Of a stretch of DNA of 64,000 nucleotides, positions 22,264-31,813 are shown piece by piece. The DNA comes from Kappaphycus alvarezii (lineage: Eukaryota; Rhodophyta; Florideophyceae; Gigartinales; Solieriaceae). The DNA is taken from contig NADL03000668.1 in the NCBI GenBank assembly GCA_002205965.3, positions 124,001-188,000 on the forward strand, given 5' to 3'. The translations under genes were made by a program, and so were the position numbers. The first letter of the stretch is position 1. Every line of letters begins with the position of its first letter. The notes beneath the pieces are model-generated. The model had not been told where the DNA came from, ran no database searches, and saw only the letters and a list, made by a program, of their open reading frames with translations.

Positions 22264-23290
22264 GTGCATTATCTGCTCGATCGTTTGAACGGAATTGAAG
22301 GTACGGACTTTCGTTCCAACTTCAACAGATTCGGAGATAGAGAAGCCCTTTTTGACTTTAAATTAATAATCCAAGATACACGCAAAATCAAAAAGCTTCT
22401 AGGATGGCCATTACACAAGACACATACTAACAGTAGTAGATCCAGCTGTGACCCCATCTTAGTGACGCGTATCATTCTTCGTAGAGTGGCTGTGTCGGAT
22501 AGATAGAAAGACCTTACGGAGATGTTCGGAAAGAATCTTTTTCATACGTCAGAAATATTCAGGGAAGGCACGGAGCGTTTGGTATAAGAGCGGGACAACT
22601 CTTGCTATACCATTTTACTTCTGCCTATATAGCTTAGCGTGCAGATTTATTTAGCAAGGGTATCCTAAACAATGGCGCCGGGCTGGATCTCTGTATTGAA
22701 TATATTGATAGAAATATTATCGATGTTGTCAGACTAAAGGGATACATGGGACGGCTTGTCGTGTATTATGGACATAAAAAAGCATACACTTCAGTATCAA
22801 GCTGTTGACACACTGGATGGTGTGATTCTGAAAGAGCGTGGGTCTTTCGAGGGCCGTCGCCAAGACTGGTTTCTATACGTTTGCAGTGGGTTGGAGTCGA
22901 TTTTGGAGCAGATCTTGTTGGTTAATGGTACTCATTACAACATCTATAGCAATTACGGCCGCAACTGGCGTACCTCTATACGGCAGTACTCTTTCAAGGT
23001 AGAAATCTCAATGCATAAAAAACGGGTTTCAATATGTCGATGTCACGAGAACAGAGCACCGTTGAATGGATTTTAAAGGCACCCAAGATGTTTTTTACCA
23101 TCGTAGATACGAAGCGCCAAGATGAAACTCTATGAGTCTACTATACCTAGGAGCCACGCTTTTGTGAAATTTTCCGAAAATTTCTGTAACCAAACCAGAT
23201 CTCAGATCACTTCGGCATAAAGCCGCCTATACTGAAAATAATATATACCTGAGAGAATCTCCGGTACTTATTGAGGGTGAAGAACAAAAT
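22264..23290 (+). pseudogene. PIF/Harbinger-type (DDE_Tnp_4) transposase, copy 1
   Basis: Pieces in three plus frames line up with a Harbinger-like transposase. Early on are FNRFGDREALFDFKLIIQDT and TRIILRRVAVSDR, the helical N-terminal part. LDLCIEYIDRNIIDVVR holds the first catalytic Asp, with neighbours changed. Next come YYGHKKAYTSV / LQYQAVDTLDGVI and FEGRRQDWFLYVCSGLESIL, then HYNIYSNYGRNW, where the second Asp region is mutated. Last are SREQSTVEWILKAPKMFFTI and YLRESPV near 23280. The YNGHK...K(F/Y)Q...PDG...EGRRHD order is the family hallmark. It faces a SANT-like gene on the opposite strand. Confidence 0.8.
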
Positions 23291-23429
23291 ATTTTCCCGA
23301 GAGAGTTTACAAGAGTTAGGAGCAGCCCCACAGGGAAGCTTCGCAGGCACGCTTAGCGATTCTACTGTTTGAACATGTCAAAAATGATTTTGAGCTTCTC
23401 TAGCTCAAATTTTCGGGTGCATTCACTCT

Positions 23430-24125
23430 TTTGCTGTTGTTCTTCCCTACCTTTATCCCTTTCCTCCAACTATCTTTAGTACTACTACCTCTCAAGGAAA
23501 CGTTTATTTTCTTGCAACTTCACCCTTGTGAGCTCGGCTTCCTTCGAACCCTCTCCAAACAGTGCAAGTTCACCACCAACATCCAACCCCTCCGCTCTGT
23601 AGTTCCACCTTTTCTTCTTGCTACTGTTGATCCCAATCTCCGAAGCGCCCTCACCGCCGTTCTCGGTTTCAATTTTCTCTCTGCCATTGCTATCCTCCTT
23701 GTCTTCCAACTCTTTTCTCTGTCTCTTTCGAAGCAGTACCATCTTAACTACACGCCTAACCATGATCTATTTTCTTCTTCATGCGTCGTCTTCTACGCGT
23801 TTTCCGCTTTCATTTCTATCAAAACGAATCCCTTTCATGTCTCATCCGACATAAAGTTTGATACAATTCACCAATCTCTCCACCTGCCACACCGAAAAAG
23901 TTGTAATTGCGTGCATTATGTTTATTGCGATCTCGTACGTCTTTCAAATTTACCTTCTGTACCGTGTGTGGTTTCTCATTAACTTTGGTAGCTACCTTGT
24001 CAAAGGTTTGGCGAACGTTGCCATATGTAGATATATGTAAGCGTAACGCTGCTATCTCTCTGAAAAGGATGAGGTCTTTATACGGAAGGTACTTACAGCG
24101 CTTGCGTATTGTTCGTCCTTCATGA
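23430..24125 (-). pseudogene. Myb/SANT-like DNA-binding protein, copy 1, partner of Harbinger transposase
   Basis: On the minus strand from 24125 the translation contains YKDLILFREIAALRLHISTY, then FDKVATKVNEKPHTVQKVNL and KDVRDRN, then AGGEIGELYQTL. This is the three-helix plan of the Myb/SANT-like domain that accompanies Harbinger transposases and is common in oomycetes. After several stops, the frame at 23485-23763 is Lys/Glu-rich and ends with ELTRVKLQENKRFLER, a coiled-coil-like tail. The plus-strand 183-residue frame at 23431-23982 is the antisense shadow of this region. A second such protein sits next to the second transposase copy. The SANT call is by pattern, not by search. Confidence 0.6.
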
Positions 24126-24715
24126 GAGCTCCCTATAAACTCAGTAATAGTCGATATGGCCCTCTTTTTCGCTGATGTGTGAGGGACATGTATCGGGTTG
24201 AGGCGAGGAAACTGTGCCGAACTATCATTTTAGCAACTCTGAAAGGCCGCTGTCTTCAAAAATTTTCAGAAAAAAGATCGGAAAATGGGCATATTTCAGC
24301 TGTGTTTGGCACAAGATTACATGGTATTCTTATACAAACTGAAAGAATTGTAATAATTTGCGCGATTTTTAGCTCAAATTCGTCTCATAAAGTGACGGGT
24401 GGGCTCTCCAGTTCTGCTACTTTGCATGAGAAGAATTGCAGAATTGTAACTAATTAGTGCAGTCAATGGATATGATACCGTACGCCAATGAAATGTTAGC
24501 TTAGTTATAGTCGAAATCAGATTAATAACAATGCAGTAATTTCACGTTTCGGTTGATGTCGCGGGCTTAAATATGGAATGTAGGCTTGTCTGCATGTGAT
24601 TTAACGTTCGCAGTAATATTGTGGAAGGAGTTTGGGCGTGGGACTAGTACTGCAGATCATCAGACTCTGATGGTGACACAGGCCGATTTATGAATACTGC
24701 AACACGCTTTCGCCC
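24126..24715. other. Stretch without recognisable gene
   Basis: No transposon or host protein is readable on either strand. It separates the first Harbinger unit from the N-terminal fragment of another one. Confidence 0.4.
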
Positions 24716-25060
24716 TTGTTCGTTGGGCGTGGTGGATCAGGTTTTATGGAAACGGCGAAGGAAGGTGCATTTTTATGCGTTCTTGGCTCTAGAATGCGCC
24801 TTTACTCGGCGTCACATGTGCAGAAAGATCTCGATGAGCACAGAAGTATTCTAAAGCGCAGTAACAGAATACTCCACGCTAACTTTACTTTTAATTTTGA
24901 TGGGTTCAGGGACACAGGTTACTACTTCAACTTCAAATTTATAGAGCGAAATGTGGACTGGATGGTGAAATTATGGCCGGTGGAGCATACTTGTACAAGG
25001 CGAATTCGTTACGGTTTCACGCCTATTTTTGCACTTGCCTTGTGCTTGAAGTTGTAGCCA
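24716..25060 (+). pseudogene. Harbinger-type transposase, N-terminal fragment (copy 2)
   Basis: The frame contains DEHRSILKRSNRILHANFTF, NFDGFRDTGYYFNFKFIERN and a segment ending IRYGFTPIFALALCLKL. This is the N-terminal helical part of the same transposase family. The 57 bases at 24991-25047 are 79 percent identical by hand count (45 of 57) to 29923-29979, where the third copy begins. The fragment stops where the copia-like element starts at about 25060, so the catalytic part is missing. It shares the plus orientation of copies 1 and 3. Confidence 0.68.
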
Positions 25061-25992
25061 AAGCTACTGTACAACCTGTAATTCGTATCTATGGATCCTG
25101 GTGGGTTGTCGAAGTGAAAAATACGAATGGAAAGTATGGTTTGGAAGCTGGAAAACGACAGTTTCTCCCTCAAACTGCATAAACTTAAAAGGTCCTTCCC
25201 ATTTTCCGGTCCGCTCACGATAAATATATATAAAGATGATCCGCATGGACGTTTCTGCAGCTCATCGCTGTACTACTTTCCCTTAGGAGCTTCCGTGTGT
25301 CTTAGACCGAAAGCGATTCTTCTCTTTGTCTGCTCCTGGTGTACAGCCTTCATTGACTTCCCAATTGCTTCCGGACGTCGCAGTTGAGTCTCTGCTGGGG
25401 TCCTTCTTGCTGGTCGCGGGGTAGATCCAAAGACCAGGAGTGTCGGACAGAGGCCTCCTGGTCTTACTGTGTCGTTTACAGCTTGAACCGCCATTTTCAA
25501 ACAATCCGCATCAGTTTCGGTTCGCGGCATTGCTTCCCGAATTTATAAGTATGCCACTCGCAAAGGTCCGTGGTATATCTCCACATGGGTCATGGTCGAC
25601 GTACATTCGACTGGGGCCTTTTTCATTGTTATACCTTCTGTGTCTGCGCTGTCCAAGAATTCCTTGGAAACGAAATTGCTACCTTAATCAATTCTCAAGA
25701 AATCGGGTGGTCCCAAACAAAGTCATGTCCAACATAGTAACTGCGCTTTCTAAACATCCGCAGAAGTAGTTCTGGTCAGAAATAAAGCGGCATTAAAGTG
25801 CGTAGCCTCATCTACAGCATGTAAAACAGGTCTGTTGCTGATGTAAATTACGTAGATTGCGACTACATGGTTGAAGCGTAGATTATCTGTTCCAAAAGTC
25901 ACCTTGAATCTTCTTGGGCAAAATGCATTCACAGTACAGGTTACTCAGGATTTTGCAACTTCTTTGATCCTTTTCCTAGTGTCAGCATCCAT
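25061..25992 (-). pseudogene. Integrase core and C-terminal module (copia-like element)
   Basis: VLHAVDEATHFNAALFL around 25800-25850 carries the first catalytic Asp. LRID, a stop, then GSNFVSKEFLDSA near 25650-25690 carries the second. STMTHVEIYHGPLRVAY near 25580-25620 carries the Glu. The frame at 25273-25530 reads AVQAVNDTVRPGGLCPTLLV, FGSTPRPARRTPAETQLRRP and KRRIAFGLRHTEAPKGK. After it, at 25064-25246, comes TGKWEGPFKFMQFEGETVVF, an SH3-like module. Several stops and at least two shifts are present. Confidence 0.8.
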
Positions 25993-26802
25993 TTAATCTG
26001 GACGGGCTCTCTTCAAGATGTTTGTGAAGGCCCGTACAGAGGGGTGACCAAAAACACGGTGTAATTTCCGTATTTCGGATTCGGTGTACAGTGAGTAAGG
26101 TAAGTCTCCGCGTTTCCAAGTATGAATCAAGAAATAATTTTTGAAAGTGAGAGGCTGCCGCAATTGCTTGTAAATTTCTTCCCGCTGTTGTATGCTAATT
26201 TCAAGTCCGTTGTCAATCATATCCTTCATACTCAATAAAGAGGGTATGCTATCATTCAAAATTTGGAATGTAACATCAATCAATGACCAAGTGTAGTTCT
26301 CCAAAAGGTACTGGGATCTTTGCTGTTCCAAGTGGTTGGCTCTTTCCACCTATTGCATGTATTTTCCGGATACAAGACTTTTTGATGTGACAAGGTACAT
26401 CAAACTCTTTGCAGTACAACCTGTACTGTTTATACGACATTAATGAAGACCTTTTGGCGCTGGTATCAATATAAAGTCCGTTAAAACTCCTAGAATCCCA
26501 TTCTCCTGCCTGTTATTCCATTGTAGCCAGTGCGCTGGAGAGTTCTTTGTGGAACGAGTGGCCATGGACAAAGGATGCGTTGGCCAGATAAATCTCGTAG
26601 GCTCGGTGTAAGTCCAGTTCATCCCCGGTAATGTAAGCTTCATTAACTTCCGAATCGTCACCGTCATGTTCTTCCATCTCCGAGTTGCCTGAAATCTCTA
26701 AATCTCCATTACTATTTTGTTCTTGTTGTTCTTTTGCGTCGAGATCTTCCACGAAAAATGCCAAGTCTTCATCAGAAACAAATGCCTTAGGCTGGAAGCG
26801 CT
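25990..26802 (-). pseudogene. Protease and start of integrase (copia-like element)
   Basis: After an acidic linker at 26513-26764, interrupted by a stop at 26513, the protease reads FNGLYIDTSAKRSSLMSYKQ with the catalytic triplet Asp-Thr-Ser instead of Asp-Thr-Gly (26456-26470). Further on are GTAKIPVPFGELHLVIDVTF and SIPSLLSMKDMIDNGLE, the typical C-terminal strands. Next comes the integrase zinc-binding segment, PYSLYTESEIRKLHRVFGHP and SVRAFTNILKRARPD, with the two His of the H2C2 motif. The frame at 25993-26349 ends in a stop at 25993. Confidence 0.82.
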
Positions 26803-28154
26803 TCAGTTGATTAATTGCAGACTTAACTTATTCAGGATTGTGCTTCGCCCTGACTTTATGATTCTTGACACTAACACATAGCAACTGAGATTTCCTCTTA
26901 TCCATTTCGACGAGATTTTATGCTCATGAAAGTTATTACTGCGTACAGGGGTTCCTTTCACTGTTTTCCATGCGTCACGTCCATATCTGTTTCCAAGAGT
27001 GTAGTGGGCTGCATGGGTTTGTCTTCCAGTCCTCAAATTTGCAATCAATGCCTCAGCAGATCTCGGTTCACTACAGGGAAATGTCGCAATGCGACTTCTG
27101 GCTTCCTGGGATGTCAATAGCAAACGTTCGTGAAGTGACTGCGCGATTTGACTCGTATCTGCTGAAATGATAAATTGGTCTCTCAGAAAGTTATCGGTGC
27201 GATACGCAGGGTCCAGTTGTTTCTGGAGTCGGGAGGGTCTGTTACAAAACTCCCGAAAAACTTCAAGTTCACTCTCCGTTGGTGATTCATGCATCGCCTG
27301 TGAAAGTCGAAGAGACTGTCATAGTATAAGCGTTCGATTTCGCTGCGCAGATTTTACATAGTTGTCCACAAGCCTTTGCAGTACGTTCTCATAGGTTCTG
27401 TGGCTGTTATGAACGCCCATGTAAAATGAAAGGGCTTCATCATAAAGCAAAATTGGAAGGGCTTGCACTTTCTCTTTGTCTGAAAGTTGGCATATGCGAG
27501 CCATCGAGTCATAAAATTCCAAAACACTCCGAATGTCTTCATCAAATCCGCCGCCATACTTTTCTCGTCCCGGACATAACTTGAGAAAGCCGTGGATTCC
27601 TAATGGGTATCCTAATGCTCTTGATTCTCTAGAGTCGTACCTGCCCGCAGCGTGTCGGTCGAGCTCATCAGATTTGGTAACAAAGTTTGGTAGCACCTTT
27701 GATATTTCATTCCGTTCAGTACGTTGCTGGGTTCCGTTTCAATTGCATTCGCAGTGGTAACTGCTCTTTGCTGATTTGCAGCTCCTAGGCCGTTGGGCAA
27801 GTTATCATCATGGGTCCTGATCCCACGTCGAAATTCATCGCTACTATTGATTGCAATATTTTCATCAGCTGGGAACCCTCCCTGTGCTGTACCAATACTG
27901 CGAAGTCGGGATTTTGCCCGTGATGTAACTTTCCTCTGGAGAGGTACAAAATTGTCTTGTAAGGGAAACTCCACCAATGACCTAGCCTTTGGAAATCCCT
28001 GTTTCTTATCCACCAAAACTCCTCTTGAAGTCAGCACCTGTTTCCATTTGAATGTTACTGTTCTGTTCATGAAAGGAATAGTGTGTGTGATAGGGGTAAA
28101 TCGCCGGGAGAAGAGAAATTCAGAACCAATCACCCCAAGAAGGAGGTGTTGCAA
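26803..28154 (-). pseudogene. gag of the copia-like element
   Basis: The frame opens at 28154 by an upstream codon; the likelier start is the ATG at 28068-28070 (MNRTVTFKWKQVLTSRGVLV). The N-terminal basic segment runs to about 27612. After a frameshift near 27690 the capsid follows: GYPLGIHGFLKLCPGREKYG, FDEDIRSVLEFYDSMARICQ and LLYDEALSFYMGVHNSHRTY. A TGA at 27319-27321 interrupts it in frame. Next come SRLQKQLDPAYRTDNFLRDQ and LLLTSQEARSRIATFP, and the basic tail. A Cys/His knuckle near 26840-26890 is split by a frameshift (CYV, then VSVKNHKVRAKHNPE). Confidence 0.78.
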
Positions 28155-28189
28155 GCGACAAAAGTGCTACCGTGGTATAGCTGAACAAA

Positions 28190-28515
28190 TAAAAAGGAGT
28201 GTATATGGGAGAGAGTTGAGAGGGCTACAAGCAAGTATAAAAGGAGCAGGGTCTACCACTGATGCTCTGCGACCAGCTTAGGAAAAAGTTTTCTTGGGTC
28301 TGAAGTTGAATCTCAACTTCCTACTACTCGGAGCTTGACCTGAAGTTGTCTGCCAACTTGCTTGACCTCTCAAGGAGGAAGCACTTTACTCAGCTTATAT
28401 AGACTTTTCGGCTAATCCTAAAGTCTCAATCAAGCATACTAAATACCATAAAACGCATAAAAGGGCATCTTGTGGATGTGATTGGCCAGAGGGAAGATAT
28501 TATCAAGGAAAATAT
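28190..28515 (-). repeat. Probable 5' LTR of the copia-like element
   Basis: The region upstream of gag contains a minus-strand TATA box, TATATAAG, at 28394-28401, in a context typical of LTR U3/R (CTTCCCTCTGGCCAATCACATC near its start). It also holds the near-repeat of GAAGTTGAATCTCAACTTC and GAAGTTGTCTGCCAACTT at about 28302-28320 and 28343-28360. No second copy exists in the window, so the limits are estimates. A plus-strand TATAAAAGG near 28238 is probably accidental. Confidence 0.5.
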
Positions 28516-28521
28516 CTGTAT

Positions 28522-29027
28522 CTACTCCTCACAATCGTTATCCTCAAGATCAGAACCAAATAACTCCTCCAAAATATCCATACTCTCAATGCAATCCCTA
28601 CAAATTCCCTCGAACGGCTCAGAATGATAAATGGCTTCATCAAACATATCAAGCTCCTCCAAGCCTTCCTCGCGACCCTTAGCCTCCGCGCCAACCCATC
28701 CGAAGAATCCGAGATGACGATCACGCCCTCACTATCCCCTCCATCCCCCACAGCAACTTCCCCACGATTATACACCATCGGTTCCCACGGAGCTACAAAG
28801 TCTTCCTCATCCTCGGATCCCTCCACGTCCGACTCAGTCCCCTCTGACTCCTCCTCCTCCGCCTCCTCCAAGAAGTGCCGACGAACCCACTCCCGAACAC
28901 GCTCACGGTCCATCCTCCTGAAGTAGTCGTCGTAGTCTGTTGGCCCATTATTCATTAGGGCTAGGCCGTTGATGGGGCGAGAGGGGCGGCTTTTGGTGAT
29001 GGGGACGGAGGGGCGAAGGTTGTTCAT
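28522..29027 (-). CDS. Small acidic protein with SUMO-interaction-like motif, candidate host gene
   Basis: From the ATG at 29027 the protein begins MNNLRPSVPITKSRPSRPIN and has an Arg-rich helix (DYFRRMDRERVREWVRRHF). An acidic run follows (LEEAEEEESEGTESDVEGSE), then FVAPWEPMVYNRGEVAVGDG and GVIVISDSSDG. V-I-V-I followed by acidic and Ser residues is the pattern of a SUMO-interacting motif. The same frame then stays open to a stop at 28503 with a different composition. The +1 frame gives a better continuation, EGLEELDMFDEAIYHSEPFE and then FGSDLEDNDCEE, with a stop at 28522-28524. So either a one-base change separates the two halves or the first frame is the true end. I recognise no family. 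Nearby transposons are badly decayed but this frame is clean. Confidence 0.5.
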
Positions 29028-29140
29028 TCTGATAGACGTTGGGGAATGGGAGGCAATGTAGGGTGTTTTTGGGGGGGAGAGGTGATGAGTAAAATGATCG
29101 GGGACATTTGAAACTTGGAATAAAGGGGTTTAAATAGGCT
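29028..29140 (-). promoter_or_regulatory. TATA-like promoter of the acidic protein gene
   Basis: TATTTAAA lies at 29129-29136 on the minus strand, about 100 bases before the ATG at 29027. It is followed by a pyrimidine-rich stretch (29050-29095), a usual setting for transcription starts in filamentous eukaryotes. The start context is ATCAGAATGAAC. Confidence 0.4.
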
Positions 29141-29398
29141 CCCGGGGCAGGTTCTATAGATTAAAAATAGGTAAAATAAATCTGCAAGGGATTTTGCAGT
29201 AGTGCATTTGCGCCCTTCTTATCAAAAATAGGTGAATTTGGAGGGGGAAGTAAGCTAAAAGGGAAAAGGAACTTGATTCGGGGTCGATTCAGAGGGCTAA
29301 ATACAGTATAAAAATATCTAAATAAATGGAAGTAAATTTGGAAATGACGGTGGGAGAAGTTAGGGGCGGGATCGTTGTAGGTTGCTGGATTACACGTA

Positions 29399-29450
29399 GG
29401 GAGGACCATTTCCTGTATTACATGAAGGGAGGACCATTTTCTGTATTACA
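29399..29450. repeat. Direct repeat of 24 bases
   Basis: GGGAGGACCATTTCCTGTAT at 29399 and GGGAGGACCATTTTCTGTAT at 29427 each continue to TACA. The 24-base copies differ at one position and are separated by TGAA. They lie at the 3' end of the unidentified minus-strand frame. Confidence 0.9.
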
Positions 29451-29930
29451 ATGTGGACGGAAAAAGGACGTGAATTCCAACCAAAGTTCTTTACCTTGCA
29501 GAGTTGACTCTTCGAAAGCCATTAACGTTTCCTTACAGTACCTATCAACTTCTCCCATATAATCTGCTCTTGCTTGTCTTGACGCGTCAAAAGGAAGTGC
29601 ATCTGGATCGCCAATCTGATCATACAATTCATTCAACACAATTTCTTGATCATTCATTCTGAGTCCGTTTTCAAAAGATCTTCGAGCACTTGCGCCCAAA
29701 CTTGCGCTAACTTCTTCTTCTGTATCTATATTCTCGTTGTACATTAGGCTTTTGCTATAATATGGTCGACCAGAATAGTTGTAACTTTCAAAACCTATCC
29801 AAAATAGACGCAGCAAATGATTGAAAAGGTTATGTCCATAAAGTAAGCAAGTGCTTGAACCAAAGTTGGTCTGAGAAGGATTAATTTGGGGTGGCAAAGA
29901 ACGGCCTGCGGAGGGCTGTCCATTGTACAA
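29418..29930 (-). CDS. Unidentified open frame, 170 codons
   Basis: The minus-strand frame includes SLMYNENIDTEEEVSASLGA, SARRSFENGLRMNDQEIVLN, ELYDQIGDPDALPFDASRQA and VDRYCKETLMAFEE. The charged helical composition looks coding. The first codon counted is TTG, and the upstream end overlaps the broken start of the third Harbinger copy, so the true N-terminus is missing. The C-terminal residues cross the 24-base direct repeat and may be out of frame. It could be a retroelement gag or a host gene fragment; I recognise neither. Confidence 0.35.
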   Translation of the reverse strand: MYNGQPSAGRSLPPQINPSQTNFGSSTCLLYGHNLFNHLLRLFWIGFESYNYSGRPYYSKSLMYNENIDTEEEVSASLGASARRSFENGLRMNDQEIVLNELYDQIGDPDALPFDASRQARADYMGEVDRYCKETLMAFEESTLQGKELWLEFTSFFRPHCNTENGPPFM

Positions 29931-30783
29931 ATCGCAATCATTACGGTTTCAAGCCTATTTTGCTTCTTGGCCTGTGCTTAGGCGGAGCTGTTCACCTCCA
30001 TGGTGGACAGATCTAGAGTTTATTGGGAAGCAAAGACATTGCCTGTCCGAAATTTATTGGGAGGCGTTGGAAGATATGTGGAAAATGCAAGGGGCTCTGT
30101 GGTCTAACCTCTAAAGCACGTTTTTTGAACAGTGTACAGCAAATTAAGCCAACGAAATTCATTAGGAGGCACATGAATTACCCAATTGCCTCGGTTTTAT
30201 AGACTTTACCCTGGTAGGCATAGACCAACCGAATGGGCATCGATGTCAGCGGGTTGTATATAATGGACGCAAACGCAAGCATGCCCTAAAGTATCATGGG
30301 ATCAACACACCTTATGTTTAATTTCATCCACTATGTCCGCCCTATACAGGGCAGGTGTCACGGCTGGAGGCTTTATATATGGTGTGAACCGGACGATGCG
30401 CTACAGTCTATTGTGGTAGTAGCTGGGACTAGGTTCTATATTTACATACATATACGGTGACTCCTGGTATAACAGGCGATGGTCTCTAGAATTGCAGTTT
30501 CAAGGTCTACTCCTTTTCAAGTACAGAAAGCATTAAATAAGGCTATGTAGTCTATCCACATTAAAATCAAGTGGATTTTCAAAGAGATTAAGATATAAAT
30601 TTTACCGTTATTGCATTCAAAAAAAATATAGAGCTTCCGGAAAGCCCGATTATGCTCTTTTTCCTCTGTTACATGTTGCTGAGGAACTGTCGCAACTGGA
30701 TCTACGTGAACCAGATCTCAAAGTATTTCGATTGCCGCCCTCCCACTTTGGAAGAGTACCTGTCCATGCATGAGTATTCCTGA
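29923..30783 (+). pseudogene. PIF/Harbinger-type transposase, copy 3 (lacks N-terminus)
   Basis: Plus-strand pieces read as YKSQSLRFQAYFASWPVLRR, WWTDLEFI, GKQRHCLSEIYWEALEDMWK, and GFIDFTLVGIDQPNGH with the first catalytic Asp. They continue with RVVYNGRKRKHALKYHGINT, RCHGWRLYI, FYIYIHIR near the second Asp site, VQKALNKAM and IKIKWIFKEIKI. A final segment, DCRPPTLEEYLSMHEYS, ends at a TGA at 30781-30783. At least five frame changes are needed. The family order matches copy 1, but the two copies are clearly diverged from each other. The N-terminal 100 or so residues are missing, with the break at 29923 at the same protein position where copy 2 ends. Confidence 0.82.
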
Positions 30784-30856
30784 AAATGTGCTGATTGTGT
30801 GATTCGAAGAAAAACTGCGAAGATAAGAGATTGTGAAAGAAAAAGAAACGAAAATT

Positions 30857-31813
30857 TCAATCATTCCGGGACATAACCAAAGCTCTTAGAGCGTCCAAAA
30901 CAAGATTATTTGATCAATTCTGTTTCCATCGAAACTTCGCCAGTAAAGCCTGGAACTTCTTCGACTACAACTAGTTGTTCCCTTTTCGTTCGATACTTAG
31001 CTCCCCTCAGTCTTTAAAACGTTTTCCATGCTCAAAATCAAACTTATGACGCTCGGATATGAGCGTTTACTGCTATATTTTCACTCCCGCGCGGTCCGAT
31101 TTATGAAGACACCCACCAAAAACTGCCAGATCACTGTCTTTTTTTCCATCACGAACATTCTTGGGCTTCTTGCACTCCATGTCACTTATTTAATCACCGC
31201 TCGATTTTTCTCCGCTATCATAATACGAACTGCACCTTACTTCCCGCGATATAGAAGCAGCTACCAAAACGTTACCAATTCCCTTTTTCACTTCCTCATA
31301 TTTCACTATCTTTTCGTTATTACCATTCCTCTATATCTACATATCATCCGTTGCTTCCTTGATTTTAAACAAAAGATCATTGCGCTCGCTCAAATCCTCA
31401 CCGACCATCCCGAGTCACAGAAGCGTAAGCACATTTTGATTCTCATGCGCCTCTTAAAGGAACTCATGGCGATGACAGCATTGATCACGAACCGCAGTAC
31501 TGGTCATCGTGATGATAGAATTGCAGCGTTTTGCCATTTGTTCGAAAAGGGGACGCTTCTGTCCATACGAAGCAAAACAGCCCTTTTCCGCAGCCACCCC
31601 TCTCACGATAATAATATCTTTCTCAGTCATGTACTTCAATCTTCTCCTAATTATCGCGTTGAAGTTACATGGCCCATTTAAGAGTGTAGAAGAAAGGGCG
31701 GGAAACACGACCACGGGTCCATTCAGTAGGGAGAGAGGAGCGGTAACAGATGTTTTTGGTTGCATCAGGGCCTGATCAGCGGTGGGAGACGAAATTTTTG
31801 CGTGGCTTGCCAT
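30857..31813 (-). pseudogene. Myb/SANT-like protein, copy 2, partner of Harbinger transposase
   Basis: From 31813 the minus strand reads MASHAKISSPTADQALMQPK and then IIRRRLKYMTEKDIIIVRGV, AAEKGCFASYGQKRPLFEQM and AKRCNS. This matches the position and spacing of the SANT helices in copy 1 (LREIAALRLHISTY...FDKVATKVNE). AVRDQCCHRHEFL and GMVGEDLSERNDLLFKIKEA follow after a stop. A Lys-rich part comes next, and the tail reads LVLDALRALVMSRND, ending at 30857-30859. It faces the transposase tail-to-tail with 73 bases between stops. The 217-residue plus-strand frame at 31028-31681 is its shadow. Confidence 0.6.

Larger units (their letters stand above)
25061..28515 (-). mobile_element. Copia-like retrotransposon, truncated before RT, minus strand
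   Basis: Reading from 28515 to 25061 on the minus strand: probable 5' LTR with a TATA box, gag with a zinc knuckle, protease, integrase with H2C2 and core, and an SH3-like/GPF module. Reverse transcriptase, RNase H and a 3' LTR are absent. The sequence passes directly into a Harbinger fragment at about 25060. Integrase directly after protease, before RT, is the copia-type order. The protein family resembles one I know mainly from fungal genomes. Confidence 0.78.

Noticed and set aside
23431-23982. 183-codon plus-strand open frame, membrane-like
   Set aside because: Same explanation: the antisense of the first SANT-like protein. The fact that both shadows occur opposite the same gene supports the minus-strand reading.
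28230-28245. Plus-strand TATAAAAGG as a promoter
   Set aside because: No plus-strand gene follows; it lies within the minus-strand LTR or leader of the copia-like element.
24991-29979. LTR pair flanking the copia-like element
   Set aside because: The 57-base matching segments translate as the same part of a Harbinger transposase on the plus strand and do not continue, so they are transposase copies and not LTRs.
31028-31681. 217-codon plus-strand open frame with hydrophobic segments
   Set aside because: It is antisense to the Lys/Glu-rich SANT-like pseudogene; a hydrophobic, Phe/Ile/Leu-rich translation is what the complement of Lys/Glu codons gives, and it matches no membrane family I know.
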